NCBI GenBank assembly: GCA_016271365.2
Contig: CM028129.1
Location: forward strand, 430,980,501-431,044,500
From: Neoceratodus forsteri
Taxonomy: Eukaryota > Chordata > Ceratodontiformes > Ceratodontidae
Length of the DNA stretch: 64,000 nt
Direction: 5' to 3'
Below are positions 1-12,072 of this stretch, piece after piece; position 1 is the first letter of the stretch, and each line of letters opens with the position of its first letter. A program made the translations under genes and the position numbers. The notes beneath the pieces were generated by a model. That model was not told the origin of the DNA. It saw only the letters and a program-made list of their open reading frames with translations, and did not search any database.

Positions 1-513
1 CTGCCCCGTCCCCAGAATAAACCATGCAACATGCTGCCTGTCTCCAGTATAAACCACACAGCAAGCTATCTATCCCCAGTATAAATGCAGCAGTAGAAAC
101 CACACAGCATGCTGCCTGTCCTCAGTATAAACCACACAACATGCTGCCTGTCCCCAATATAAACCACACATCATGCTGCCTGTCCTCAGTATAAACCACA
201 CAACATGCTGCCTGTTCTCAGCATAAACCACACATCATGCTGCCTGTCCCCAGTATAAACCCCACAACATGCTTCCTGTCCTCAGTATAAACCACACAAC
301 ATGCTGCCTGTCCCCAATATAAACCACACATCATGCTGCCTGTCCCCAGTATAAACCACACATCATGCTGCCTGTCCCCAGTATAAACCACACAACATGC
401 TGCCTGTCCCCAGTATAAAACAATGCAGCAGTAGAAACCACACAACAAGCTGCCATTCCCCAGTATAAACCATACTGCAAACTGCCTGTCCACTGTATAA
501 ATCATGCAGCATG
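1..513. repeat. 32-bp minisatellite (cut by left window edge)
   Basis: About fourteen to fifteen imperfect copies of a unit of roughly 32 bp built around CAGTATAAACCACACA and CATGCTGCCTGTC. Copies differ by single substitutions (AACATGCTG versus TCATGCTG, CCCCAG versus CCTCAG), and a few carry an extra short insert containing TGCAGCAGTAGAAACC. The array starts before position 1. The open reading frame across it on the minus strand is a by-product of the unit length and is not a gene. Confidence 0.93.
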
Positions 514-689
514 CTGCAGACTCCAGTCATGCAAAATTCCCTAGGAAAAATGACTAGCCTGCTTTTAACCAGTCACTTTCATCATTTATTTTCTGCCCTA
601 GATGACAGAACCAGTGAAATGCCACATTTTATTAACTTATTTTAGAGTTCACTCTGCAGGAGGGAGCTCCTTGCTTCAACTAGACAGCT

Positions 690-832
690 GTTCAAATGTA
701 AGCACTAAAAGGTCAAGGGGTTGCTCAGGGTCACACAGTGAGTCAATAGCTGCAGAGGGATCTGAACCAAAACATCTTAGGGCTCGCAGTCTGGTGCTCT
801 AAACAGAGGACTACACTGCCCACACCACCACC
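690..832 (-). mobile_element. MIR/CORE-type SINE
   Basis: The minus strand carries the MIR hallmark: a tRNA-like head with a degenerate B box, then the GTGTGACC...GAGCAA core, seen here inverted as TTGCTCAGGGTCACACAGTG. It is diverged, and the 3' tail is unclear. Confidence 0.6.
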
Positions 833-1084
833 ACCAAAGTACCTCCTTGTTGGGTAATCAAAGACAAGCCCTCATATGACAGATGGGAAAACTCTGCAGA
901 TTCTCTGTGTTCTTATTACAATGAAATGACAAGAAAAAAAAATTGGAGCAAGCCGTTGTATTAGCGTGGTGACTGCATGTAGAACAAAAAGGGTTAAATT
1001 AAATGAACGTTGACAACAGCAACAAAATAAAGTTTAAACTGACATTTCAACCACAGGTCTTCTGCAGAAGAATCACTGAAATGA

Positions 1085-1510
1085 TTGTCATAGATACATA
1101 GATACATAGACAGTGTCGGCAGATAAGGGGCTATGGCCCACCCAGTCTGCCCATTTGAGCTTGTAAGTTCAGTTTGTTTTCCTAGAAGTCTGTTTCCCCT
1201 TACCCCTGCCCTCTAGAATTCCTTTATGTCTATCCCATGCATTCTTAAATCCCGTGATTGTTTCAGCCCCACCACTTCCTCTGGCAGGGTGTTCCACTTG
1301 TCCACCACCAGTTCTGTGAAGAAATTCTTTCTCATGTTTCCTCTGAATCGTCCTCCTCCAACTTCATCCCATGCCCTCTAGTCCTGAAACATCTTTTTCG
1401 CTTAAAAATAGTGTTTTCCTGCACCCTGTTCCTCCCTGTAAGATGCTTGTATGTCTCTATCATATCCCTCTCCTCCTCTCCTCCTGTCCGACCACTCCTA
1501 GAGCCTGCTG
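1085..1510 (-). mobile_element. CR1 LINE 3' end fragment
   Basis: Read on the minus strand, this encodes the C-terminal tail of CR1 ORF2 (residues such as RDMIETYKHL, then RCFRTRGHGMKL), followed by the CR1 3' UTR ending in short repeats (ATGTATCTATG type) near 1087-1110. It is 5'-truncated, as is usual for CR1. Confidence 0.85.
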
Positions 1511-1699
1511 TGGAACTGTGACTGATGATTCTGATTAACTGTTTTTGGACCTCTCTAGGGAATATGTTACACAATAAAACACTGATCCAGGTTACTGTAA
1601 ACACTTTGCCTGCTGGTAAAGTTCTTTTATTTTATTTACAATTTGTTCACCTGGGATAGCTCAATATCTTGTTTCCAGTGAGGTCCTGCTGGTTTCCTG

Positions 1700-1800
1700 T
1701 TGTACAGCTTGAGGAGGGAGGGGACAGAAGCACATGGAGGTGAGGAGACTTGCTTAAGGTCAAACAGTGAGTCAGGGTCCCTGGTGGGCTTTGAACATTT
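1700..1800 (-). mobile_element. MIR/CORE-type SINE fragment
   Basis: Contains the inverted core GACTTGCTTAAGGTCAAACA followed by GTGAGTCAGGG and a degenerate B-box region. Only the middle of the SINE is recognisable. Confidence 0.5.
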
Positions 1801-2124
1801 CAAATATTCAGAGAAACACCCCATCCCAAATTGTGCCCAGTTCACCAAGTTTTGTTTCAAACATGTCAGACCCATAGAACGATCTTTTTTGAAATTTGTT
1901 ATTATTAAGCTTTGAAGAAATTAATGCCAAATGTATTCTCAGAGCTTGGGCTAAACAGTGGAGCAGAGGTCCAGTCCTCTTAGTCACTTGCACCATTTCA
2001 TTTCACTGAAATATAACAGATCCATAACACATTTTACAGATGTAAATAAAGACAAAATGACCAATTTGTCATGCTAACAGGCCATTTGCCTGTGTAAAAA
2101 CTACTCAACCCACTTAACTCAGTT

Positions 2125-2232
2125 CAGGAAGGCAACATGGTCTAGAGCTTAGAATGCTGAGCCGTGAAACAAGAACTCCCAGGTTTGAATCCCACCACAA
2201 CCACTTACTCTTACTGTGTGACTGTTCACATA
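2125..2232 (+). mobile_element. MIR/CORE-type SINE fragment
   Basis: tRNA-like head with a B box (CAGGTTTGAATCCCACC) followed by CACTTACTCTTACTGTGTGAC, which matches the start of the MIR core. It is truncated after the core. Confidence 0.65.
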
Positions 2233-3570
2233 GTCACAGACTGCATGGGGACTGAGGGGCTATGCGGCTATGCCCCCCCCCCCCAATACTGAAATGGGGC
2301 TCTGCTGCCTCTGAACTGCACCTTGCACCTTCCTATTTTGAATTACCACTCCTGCTTTTGTTGACTTGGTGTGGTGGTGGTGGAGATATATCCCCACCCC
2401 CCTTCCCACCTAAAACCTCACCACATTTTTCCAACTGGGAGGTGGGAGAAGTGGGATGGATGGCATGGGTGAATGACACAAACTAATTAGGAGAAAGATT
2501 TGGAAGTGGGCCAGTGAGGATAAGCGGACATAGGCGAGTTGCTGAGGGACATCTTTACTGAGGGACATCTTTTCCGATTGGCTGCCTTCAGTAAACCCGC
2601 TTCACATCTCCCAACCTCGCTCTAGTTCTGCCTTTAGTTTAAAAACAATTGGGCATTTGGCTGGCCCACTTCCATGTCCTCCCTCCAACTATATTGTGAT
2701 ATTCTCCTGTGTTGCATATGTTGTCTGTCCCACTGCTCCCTTCAGCCAGGATGACCATCTAATTTCTGTCCTGACTCTAGATCATATTTTCTCAGCCAGA
2801 TCCTGAGACTCTCAACCAGACCAGAAATCTCAACAGTCAGGTGTGGTTTTTTTAGGGGGGGAGATACATATTTTTGGGTGCAATTTGTTGAATGCAGGGC
2901 CTAGGCAGAGGGAGGATGACTAAAATGTTGGGCACAATTTCTTAAGGCAGGGCTGAAGCAGCCAGTTTTAGGGCTAGTAATTACAGAGGCTGGAGATAGG
3001 TAACGGAACATCTGAATGTCTTCCTCACAACTACCCCTTATCTTAGTTTCTGCTTTAGAGCTACTGCAGACCCCATTACCTGCCAAAAATCAGCCCAAAC
3101 CCCTGTATCGGTATAACTAACCCTCACCTTAGTATCTGTCTTGCAACCACAATTAAAAGGTGTGAGGTTTAGTTCTGGGGAGATAATGTGGTATGGGGCA
3201 GTTGTGGGGAAGATATTGGGATACGGAATAGTCAAGGATATGCCACACAGTGCTTTGCTTGAAAGATGTTAGAAGTTTTTGTTAAATCAGGTAAGAGTGC
3301 TGGGGGCTTTTTTTAGAGTGTGGGAGACTATTTTTCATAAGATCACTATGGCAGATGGTTCTCTACGGGATATTTGTGGCTATGTTTGGTGTGTGTGTGC
3401 AGGGTGGGAATCAGGGAGTTGGCACTAGACACCAGAGAGTATTGTTTTCATACAGTGATGTGAACCTAAGTGGAGGGGGATCTAACAGGAAGAATTCAGA
3501 ACTTAGTTTGCCAGCTGCAGTGTTGTATTTTACCTCCAATATGGGCCTCAAAAATGCAGTAAAGAGTATA
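2233..3570. other. No gene or clear repeat seen
   Basis: Low-complexity C and G runs (2273-2285, 2395-2403, 2855-2862) and otherwise unremarkable sequence. The short open frames here, including one of 135 codons at 3355-3762, have no recognisable domain, and the longest runs into the adjoining MITE. Confidence 0.6.
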
Positions 3571-4229
3571 TTAAAGAGGAACAGTCAGCAATATAAGCTC
3601 CACACCCAATTGTGGGACTGGTCTCAATTTGCACTTTATGTGCAGAAAATATTTTTTTTAGTTACTGTTTACTGTAGTTTAGTAGACTGCATCAGGCTGA
3701 TTCTGCTGATTCCCAAGCTGACATTTGCTGTAACCAGAAATCCCAGAATACCCTGCAACTGATGTCAGGACTGGGCTGCAGCACTGGGGGATTCAATAGC
3801 ATGCAGTGAATGCTAGAACTTTTACAAGCTACTCAGGTCACACATGTGACAGTCTCGCTGTTCTCTTAGGGCTAAGTACAGTCTTCTGTCTGTGACTTTA
3901 TGTAATCCTGGGAGGATAGTGAGACCAGCAAACAAAAGATCAGAGCTTATATAAAACCTGCAACATGCTCTGCATGCTACTGAATCTCCTATTGTTACAT
4001 ACAGCCCAGCTCTGACATCAGCTGCAGGGGCTTCAGGGATTTCTGGTTACTACAAATGTCAGCCTGGGAGTCAGTGGAATCAGCCCAGTACAATCTAATA
4101 TACTGCAGGAAACAATATGTAAAAACAAAGTTTTTGTACACAAACTGCAAATCTGGAATTTGGACCAGCCCCATGCTTGAGTGTGGTAATCTTAGTGCTG
4201 GCTGGCAGTCCCAGACTCCCAATCTTTAA
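3571..4229. mobile_element. Palindromic TTAA-flanked MITE (T2/Kolobok-like), copy 1
   Basis: Left end TTAAAGAGGAACAGTC; right end, read inverted, TTAAAGATTGGGAGTC. The two halves form a long imperfect palindrome of about 310 bp per arm. For example, GACATTTGCTGTAACCAGAAATCCC on the left pairs with the block around 4040-4065, and the antiparallel CAGTC blocks match. A second family member lies at 33134-33647. TTAA targets with AAAGR ends are known for the T2/Kolobok and piggyBac groups. The assignment to T2 is inference, since no transposase is present. Confidence 0.7.
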
Positions 4230-4584
4230 TTCAGCCTCACCCCCCCCCCACCGGGAAAAGGAAAGTTGATCCAATTACGTTAAGCAAGTCACTTAACCGC
4301 CCTGTGCTGCAGCCCTCTCAGCAGTAAAGGTGGGTGGAGGGTGGAGGGTGGCGGCAGGATACCCACTGAAAATGGGGGGTTGCATCTCAGGTGGACTCAG
4401 GTAGATGAACTGTAACATTCCCAAAATGAAAAAATATCAGTTAATAATTCCAGAGATCTTCTGTTCACTTTGTATTTTACAGCACGCATCAGTCTTTACT
4501 TAAAATTAGACATAAACAATGCAAGGGAAAGGAAAGGAAATGTGAAATTGTTTGGAAAGGCACAGTAAGCCAGAGCTTGTTTCT

Positions 4585-4722
4585 GGGTGATACCTGGGAG
4601 CACAAGGAAGTGAAGTGATTTGCTCAGGGTCACACAGTATGCAAATGGAGATTGATGGGATTCAAACCCAGGTTCGTGCAGCTCGGTGCACTTAACCACT
4701 ACACTATACTGACTCCAATGTA
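4585..4722 (-). mobile_element. MIR/CORE-type SINE
   Basis: The inverted core TTTGCTCAGGGTCACACAGT is followed by an inverted B box (ATTCAAACCCAGGTTCGT) and an inverted A-box region (AACCACTACACTATACTG). It is fairly complete across head and core. A partial plus-strand core lies upstream at about 4283-4320. Confidence 0.75.
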
Positions 4723-5659
4723 ACTTATTTTTATCACTTTTGGTGAGCCAAAGCTCCTCTCCTGATGCAAACCACACAGAAACATATAAAATGGGTAAAA
4801 ATTCCTACCTCCTGATTGACTGAGACTTGATTCTAGCCATGGCCTTAATAGACCACTACCAATGGCTAAAAACAAGCCCCCGCCAACCAGGGCAACTCAA
4901 ATACAGAATTCATAAGCCACTTACTTCCTAATTTCTATCACAAACATGGCTGCCACCTTTACTCATATATACAAACCTTCAAGTAGGCCCTAAAAATAAA
5001 AGTCTATTCAATTAAACAAAGTAAGTATATAAGTTAATGTTATTTACACTCCTGAGCCCCTCCACACACACAAATGTAAAAAATCAAGCACTATTCAGAG
5101 TTTCCACGGCTTGTGTTTCATTGATGACCATGAACCCCCCACCCCCAACCCGCTATGCCTACCAATTTGCCAGAGAACTCCCTGCTCCTTACCCTGCAAC
5201 AGATAAAAGTGAGGTTCTGGCTCCACATGAGGCCTGTGTGTGTCTCTGTGTATATGCCAGTGGAACTCTGAAGAATTCTGAATTTATGTATTCCACGGTA
5301 CCATTCCATGTGTGTGTGGGGGGGGGGCATTCTACTACTGGAATAATGCAGAGCTTTTAATTCTTCTATTCCACAGTAAACAATCACACAATGTATTGAA
5401 CATGTAGAAAGACAGATGACTGACAAGTGAAAAACATCTGTGGAAGGACTATTTACATTATTTAGCAACATTGTAATATACTTCTTGTGGCTTTTAGTGC
5501 TTGTTTGCCCGTGGGCCCATTTTATATAAGCAATATGACACTTTAGGGACGTCGGCTGTACTAGGTTTACCCCATGGTCAGGGGGCTGAAGGCACTCAGC
5601 TTTGCCTCATGCCTTGTAATGCCCCTAGCCGTGGTGTAAACCTAGTACAAGCAATGCCC

Positions 5660-5790
5660 AATTGTGTCTTATTGCTTAATAAGCACAGGGAGGTTAAGTA
5701 ACTTGCTCAGATTCACAGAGTATGCAACTAGTAATTGTGAGGATTCAAACCTCGGTCTGTTTAGCCTTCAGGTTCACTTTTTTTTGTTGA
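5660..5790 (-). mobile_element. MIR/CORE-type SINE
   Basis: The inverted core AAGTAACTTGCTCAGATTCA is followed by a degenerate inverted B box (GATTCAAACCTCGG) and ends near a GTTTAGCC block. Another copy of the same class follows directly at about 5800. Confidence 0.65.
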
Positions 5791-5799
5791 AATCTTTGG

Positions 5800-6000
5800 T
5801 AACTAGGTAATACCAACTATGCCCAAGGCTTGTTTTCAGGGGCAACCTGGAAGCATTGGGGAGATTAAGGGACTTGCTCAGGGTCACGCAGTATGCAAGT
5901 GTAGGTTGCGGGTATCAAACTCAGGTCTACTGGATGTACCAACCTCTTTCAAAGATCATTAATCTAACCTCTCGGCTATACTGCCAGCCCATCTCTGTGA
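5800..6000 (-). mobile_element. MIR/CORE-type SINE with 3' tail
   Basis: From the 3' end it shows the tail shared by several copies in this window (GGTAATACCAACTATGCC, then TTTTCAGGGGCAACCTGG), the core GGGACTTGCTCAGGGTCACG, a degenerate B box, and an inverted A-box region ending CTATACTGCC. The copies at 36071 and 52575 have the same order. Confidence 0.75.
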
Positions 6001-8160
6001 TCTTAACAACTAGACTAAACTGCCTCATTAATAAATGTAAATTAAAAAATGCTCCTAAACAGAGCAAAAACACATGGTTGCCAGTTCTGAAAGCACTCTG
6101 ATAGAATGCTGCATTTTATCATTCTTCATTATATTGAAGAAAGCCCTTTTGGCTCCGCTTGCTTACCTGGTAAAATATATTACAAATAAATAAATTCTAT
6201 GGCACCTACCTCCAGATTCTTTTGTGACTCTGGCAAACATAAATGGATGTAAGGCTGAGCAACGTCTCCTAAAAATCAGAACCAGATTTTTCAGATTCTT
6301 AGACTAAGGGAATTTTTTAATGCTGTCTCCTCAGCCTTAAAACTGAAGGCAGGTTGGTTGAAGTCAACATAAGCATCTGCACTTGGGCTCTAAAGGCATG
6401 AACAAGCCAGACGTTTCCATGCCACAAATACCTGCAGCAAGCAGCCGATTTAGATCTGCAGATGGAAAACTAAGGGTTATAGTGGGAAGTTTCTTGTGCT
6501 GCAGCATGAAACATAAATCACAGTTTTACAAATTCTCCCTTTCCTGAGGCCACTCTTTTTGTATTTGGTAGATTGATTGCTGTGAATGCGGTAGGGTCAC
6601 TGTGCGTCCCCGTCTCCTTTTGCATGTTAACTAACCTCTTCACACCAGACATGTAGGGACTGTCTGTCTATCTCTCTGCCCCCTCCCTGTGTGTCAGCTC
6701 TCTCTCTCTCACACATACACACAAACACACACACACACACAGATCTTATTGAAAACCTCGTACATTTCACACCCTGATCCAGTCCTTTAGCAGACATGCA
6801 GGAAAAGACACAGCACTTGCTGTCATTGTGAAGTTGTGGGGGAAGGGAGGGAGCATCTCTTCGGTACTCCCATCAGTGTGGATTTCTCTCTTTATTTCGG
6901 AGGATTTCTCCCAAGAAGATTCTCCTGGTCTATGAAGCTCAGATCAGTCCCTAGGCGGGCTGGAGGGGGTTCATGCAGTCATCAAGGTAAGAGATCAGAG
7001 GGAGGAAGCAGGGTTACACTACAGCAGCCTCGGAGCATAACCAAGATAGACAAGTTTTTTTGTATGTGTGTGAAACCGGAGCTCTGTTACAAACAGTCCT
7101 CAGACCATGACATTTTTTTAACACCTTGTCTGTCAGAGGGAGATGAAACACAGGAAGCGCAAACAGAGACTTATGATTATTTTTCCTTTTATCACTCTCC
7201 CTCGTTGGCACTTTTTTATTTCCATTCTGCTTTTAATTCTCATGTCCAATCATTGTTGTTTCCTCTCTTCTCCTCATCCCACTCATGCATTACTCTTGTT
7301 AAATATTTTTTTTAAGTCCTTTATAAGTTGCATAATCTAGCTTTCCTTTTCAGATACATTCTTACTTGTAAGTTGATGATGTGCTTTTCTTATGTTTATG
7401 ACTGACTTTCAGAGTTTTGGTCTTTGTGCAGGTCAATACCATTTGTGATTTAATACATGCATATGTTGCATTTAGCTCCATTTGTTTTTCCTTCCCTATA
7501 TCGTTCAAAAAAATGTTTAATATATTAACTTAGAACTCTTTTAGCTGAAGGGGAAACTATCTATTGACTTAAAACCTGCACAAGATACAATATTATGTTG
7601 TCAATCACAGCATACTTCAAAATCTTTAAAGTTTTAGATGTGGAGAAAATGTAGTTAGATATTTTTGTGTTATCTAAAAAGGGCAACATGATGTCACACA
7701 CTAGCCTTGCAAGTATTAGAGAATTTGGAGATAAATTAAAATTGCATACGTTAGAAATCAATGTCGCATGTGGCAATACGGAATTATTTTATTGGCAAGT
7801 GGGAAATGAAATATTTCAAGCCTCATGAACGCAAGAAGCTGTACACCAGGTTTTAAAAATTGATATATTAAATACCAATGAGTTATGAAACTCCTGACAC
7901 CCACAGCAATCATTAGGAATAATAATTTAGTGGCAATGAAATGCAGATCACACTCTGGATAATTTAATTTAATTTAACAAAAAAAACTAGTAACTCCTCT
8001 GGGAAAGCACAGGAAATTCTAACAGACAAACTTCCCTTATAGTTCATGTATTTTCAGTAGTTCTTTTCCTATCCGTCTTTATTACTAAGGAAATGTACCT
8101 GAAAACAGGATCTGTAGGTATGTTTACACTTAACGTGATGTTCTAGTTTTCTGCAGAAAT
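6000..8160. other. No gene seen; AC/CT microsatellite and unique AT-rich sequence
   Basis: A (CT)n/(AC)n tract lies near 6695-6742, and an L2-like tail (ACCTGGTAAAATATATTA with AAATAAATAA) near 6160-6195. The 159-codon open frame at 6836-7315 shows no domain, and its composition is that of the surrounding sequence. Around 7790-7980 the sequence is unique and rich in TAAT-type motifs. Confidence 0.55.
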
Positions 8161-8161
8161 A

Positions 8162-8495
8162 TTAGTCTTGGCATTGGCAAGAGAAAAATGTCACTGGATT
8201 CCAAGAAAGCTGAATTTCTGGGTATTCCATTCCTGCTTGCTGAAGACATTTGAATGAAAACAGGCTCTTCGCCCCTTAGACTTCATCTGACTTTGCTGCT
8301 TTGAAGTTGTAACCCTCTGGCTGTAACATCAGAATTATGTCTATGGCAGAGGACTGTGATGTCACAAGCAGAGGGTTATGAAGTCTAAAAGAAAAAATGC
8401 TGTTTTAATAAGACTGTGTCCAGTGATGAAGAATGGTAGGTCCTGAAATTCAGATTTGTGGGGAATGTCATGTTGCTGAGAGCTGCTAAGGTAAA
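8162..8495. mobile_element. Palindromic MITE-like foldback
   Basis: Imperfect inverted repeat of about 150 bp per arm. TTAGACTTCAT and TAACCCTCTGGCTGTAACATC on the left pair with GATGTCACAAGCAGAGGGTTA and ATGAAGTCTAA on the right. GCTGAATTTCTGG (8209) pairs with CCTGAAATTCAG (8442). No clean target duplication is visible, so the outer limits are approximate. Confidence 0.6.
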
Positions 8496-8499
8496 CTTT

Positions 8500-10180
8500 T
8501 TTTTTTTTTTTTGCTGCTGGAAACTGAAAGATCTCTTTTAGTTGCGTTCTCCCAGCATTACAGCATCAGTGTGTGGCGCACAGCACTGCAGCGACTGTCT
8601 GCATGTCCACACAGGAGAAGTGGAGTGTTGCCAGAAGGCTGCCTTCCTTCCCCAACTTAGTTATTTCTAGCAATTCTTCTGCTCCTCACTCTGTTGAACC
8701 CCGCCTCCTCCCACCTGATCCCAGTACTGGTAATTTCCTTCCAGTCATCCCTCTGGCATCTCCCTCCGCAACACAGACCCCAGTAGGCATCAATACAGGT
8801 GATGCAGAGCATCCTTACAAGGACATAAATCTCCAGCAGCGCTCTCACTCCCCACCAACTGTCGCAGCATCTCACAGGTGCCACACTGGAGCGGCTCCCA
8901 ACACTCTCCTGACACATACACATTGAGCCTGTGGCAGCAACTCTGCATTGCACACATTAGTGTAGGCAAGTAGGTGCAAACAGGGCTTCAGCCCCTTGTA
9001 TTTCATCTGCCCCTGCCGCTTGTCTGCACTTGACTACATACTCCTTTCCTTACGACATCACTATCAGTTGCTGTGGAAAGGATTATAAACCGACATGGAG
9101 GATTACAATACCAGGTGTACACCAATAGCAGCAGCTGGGGAGGTAAAAGGGGCACAGCTCCAATTTTGACAGGTGAATTTCCTTATTGATAATGAATGCA
9201 GACAGATGTGCAGTATAAACAGGTGAACTAGAAGCTGCATAGTTTCTAAACACAAAAGCATTAAATGTTATGACTAAATAGCTGAAAAAAATAACAAAGG
9301 AGAATTTTGTTTTCGTTAGAATATACTAAATGAAACTTGGGCTCTATCTAACACTCACTGTCTCCGGGAATCATTATAACCCACTGTGTAATAATATCAA
9401 ATGAGCAGGTATTGTTATTGCTGGGAACTCAGTAGCAAATGTATCAAAATGCAGATAAAGTATGTATGTCTGTGTGGGGAGGGGCTTGAAAGGGTACCTG
9501 CACCGTATAGTTAGGGCTCAACATTTGAAAGGACACATTTACATTTCAAATTTGTATCAAACAGGTGATGGGATAACATACAGCATTGTGTGTGCGTTGG
9601 GGGGGGTACAGTAGTGTCAACTGACACAGATTAATGGACCCATTTTATGTATGGGTAAACATAACAAAACAAAGTGTTCTGGCACCTGTTCATATACATG
9701 CATGCACAGTTTCTACATTTTAAACAGTTTAATCAATTAAGAGTCTTGCTTGAAAAGTATTGGCTTTAAGACTAGGTTTTCAATCATTTTCTTTGTCTAA
9801 ATACTGTAACCAAGAGATTAGCTGGGAAGCTCAAATGTTTACACCTGAGTGTGCCAAAAAATGTTGCCCTTCCTCTCCACTTTGGTTTCATATATAACCT
9901 GCTTGTTGCTATCCCATTCCATACCCAATACAGCATTATAAATAAGAGAAACACTATACTAGTGTCCCATTTTAGGCATCTAGCTCAGGTAAAGCACAAA
10001 AATCATAATGAAATTTCAGAAGGCGGGGAAATGTTGCCTCAAAATAATTGTACACAGTGGCATTTAGGTTGATAATCTGTTCCTACTTACATCCATACCT
10101 GTAATAACCCCTGCCTCCTGCCCTTCTTATACCTTGTACAGCGATTGGCTTCCAAATGCTGTCATATTACCAGTTATTTC
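8500..10180. other. No gene or assignable repeat seen
   Basis: Unique sequence with a T run at 8497-8511 and short G runs. The open frames at 8573-8926 (plus) and 8657-8953 (minus) overlap each other and have no recognisable domain. Confidence 0.5.
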
Positions 10181-10959
10181 AATCACTGTTTGTTTTGTCC
10201 CTTGTGAACGGAGGGAGTTCCTTTAAATTCATATTTTAGCTGTCATTGATGGTGCATGTGTGTTTATACGACAGAACATAAAATTGCAACCCTGCTCCTC
10301 AGGCAGGTGCATTTTGTGGTTAGGAGGCAGCTGATGAAAGTTGGGAGATGTTTTGATGTGAATCTTGATTGCTGCCTGTTGGAGTAATTGTATTTCAATT
10401 GCTCAGAGGTAGAATCAATTTCCCAAATTGAGATTTTAATGGGAGCTCGCAGGCTGCAGTTATGTCATGTCGTGGCTTTAAGGTGGTGTTGGGTTGCAGT
10501 TTCATAAACTGTTTGGGTATTTTGGGTGAGGGTGGGGTGGGAGGAACACTGGGGGGACTCATCAGCTCCATCTACTGGGGAAAAGGAGAGTTGGCAAAAG
10601 GATGGGTTATGCAAAAAGGATATTGACAGCAACTACACACTATGCACTGGCTTTGGAATATATGAAATATAAATGGAACCTGTATTTTTCCCAGAAATCT
10701 TTACTCAATGATTAAAGCTGTTTACATGTCCACATAAGACTATGCTACATTTTATTAAAGTAAAATATGCTAATTACATCACAGGAAGCCCCTTGTGATA
10801 TATAATAGTGCCAATAAAGAATGCATGTAACCTTTCTTAGGCCTTTATTACATCATACACTTTATATTTTACTGTCGTAATCAAAGAACTGTCAATTTTC
10901 TATAGTTATTTCTTGTAAGTTTCACAGCCAAATGTTGTACGTATTATGGCATAAATAAA

Positions 10960-11995
10960 AAGTGTTGCTTTGGTTTTCTCTATTGTATATTACAACTTTT
11001 GCTGATGAGGATAGCCTCAAGGGTTGGAATACCTCTAGTTATTGTGAGAGTTCTGGGGTGGGAAACAGCGCAAGAAGCAAGCTGTCACTGGACATTCATA
11101 TGTTAATAGTAAAGGCAAATGGATATGGGCTGGAAGCGGTATCTAGCTTTAATTATTTGGGGTCATTGTACCAAACATGAACATTTGAAGAACATATTAA
11201 AAGTTGCAAAAAAAGTTAACAGGAAGTTAGGTTATTTATAGAAATCAAAACAGCTTAACTTTGCATGTTTAAAACAACAATTGAAAAGCTGGTCCTCCTT
11301 CTAGCCTTAGAATATACTTGATTCTGTTTAACCTTCCAGATACAGTTCTCCATCAAATGCACTGTCACTTTCAGCAATATTTTCAGATTTGCTACCCAAT
11401 CAGGAAAACACATCCATCACTGTGATCATTATTCTAAATTTGTAACATTAACTCCTGAACAAAGGATTCAATATTCAGTACTAATGTTTCTGCAAAAGAT
11501 CTTGAAAACAGGGGCGCCATGTGTGTCAAGTGGTAGATTGGTAAAGGCTCACAATCTTACATCCCTCTGCAAAGCCTCAGTAAAACCTTACAGTGAAAAC
11601 GGAATCAAAGCAAAGGTGGCAGAATGCTCATTGTCATATTATGGTCCAAGATTGGTTAACAAAGTGATAGGAATGGGTCTTGACTTTACTTCTAAAGTAC
11701 ACATCTTAGAAAAAGTTTAAGGGGACACTTAGAGATGTTGTCAACTTGCAATTGTTTAAAAAACACCTTAATTATGCTTTATTCAGAGGTGCCAAGTCAA
11801 CATTCTACTTTGTACTACTGTTTTCAAGTACCCAATATATACTATGTGTGCTGTTTTTATTGCATAATTTTAACCTACATGTATGTTGTAAGAATGTACT
11901 GTTTTTCTACTGTAACCCCAATCTCCCAGATGAGACTGAAAATGACTCATTGAGCCTGACCCCTTCCTGGTAAAATTAAATAAATAATATTTTAA
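10960..11995 (+). mobile_element. L2-like LINE, 3' half (broken ORF2)
   Basis: Translation shows the C-terminal part of a LINE reverse-transcriptase ORF: the block FNYLGSLYQT near 11140-11180 (the usual F-x-YLG motif after the RT fingers and palm), then the frame MFLQKILKTGAPC at 11484-11720, and a tail with LFKKHLNYALFRGA at 11750-11800 resembling the last residues of L2 ORF2. It ends in a CCTGGTAAAATTAAATAAAT tail near 11968-11990. Frameshifts and stops break the ORF. Confidence 0.65.
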
Positions 11996-12009
11996 TATAT
12001 TTGTTTCTG

Positions 12010-12072
12010 TTCACCAGGTAGGTGCACTACCAGGTTTAAAGATGCCTATTTTCAGGCACGACCTGAAAGAGT
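12010..12072 (-). mobile_element. SINE/LINE 3' tail fragment
   Basis: TTCACCAGGTAGGTGCACTA followed by GCCTATTTTCAGGCACGACC matches the tail of the SINE at 52575 (TTCACCAGGTAAGGCCCACT, then GCCTATTTTCAGGGGTGACC). It is cut off before the core. Confidence 0.6.

Noticed and set aside
218..505. 95-codon open frame on the minus strand
   Set aside because: It is translated minisatellite; the repetitive product has no gene features.
1..513. CRISPR array
   Set aside because: The unit repeats without distinct spacers and the rest of the window is vertebrate.
6836..7315. 159-codon open frame as a host exon
   Set aside because: No domain, no codon-like composition change and no convincing splice or promoter context.
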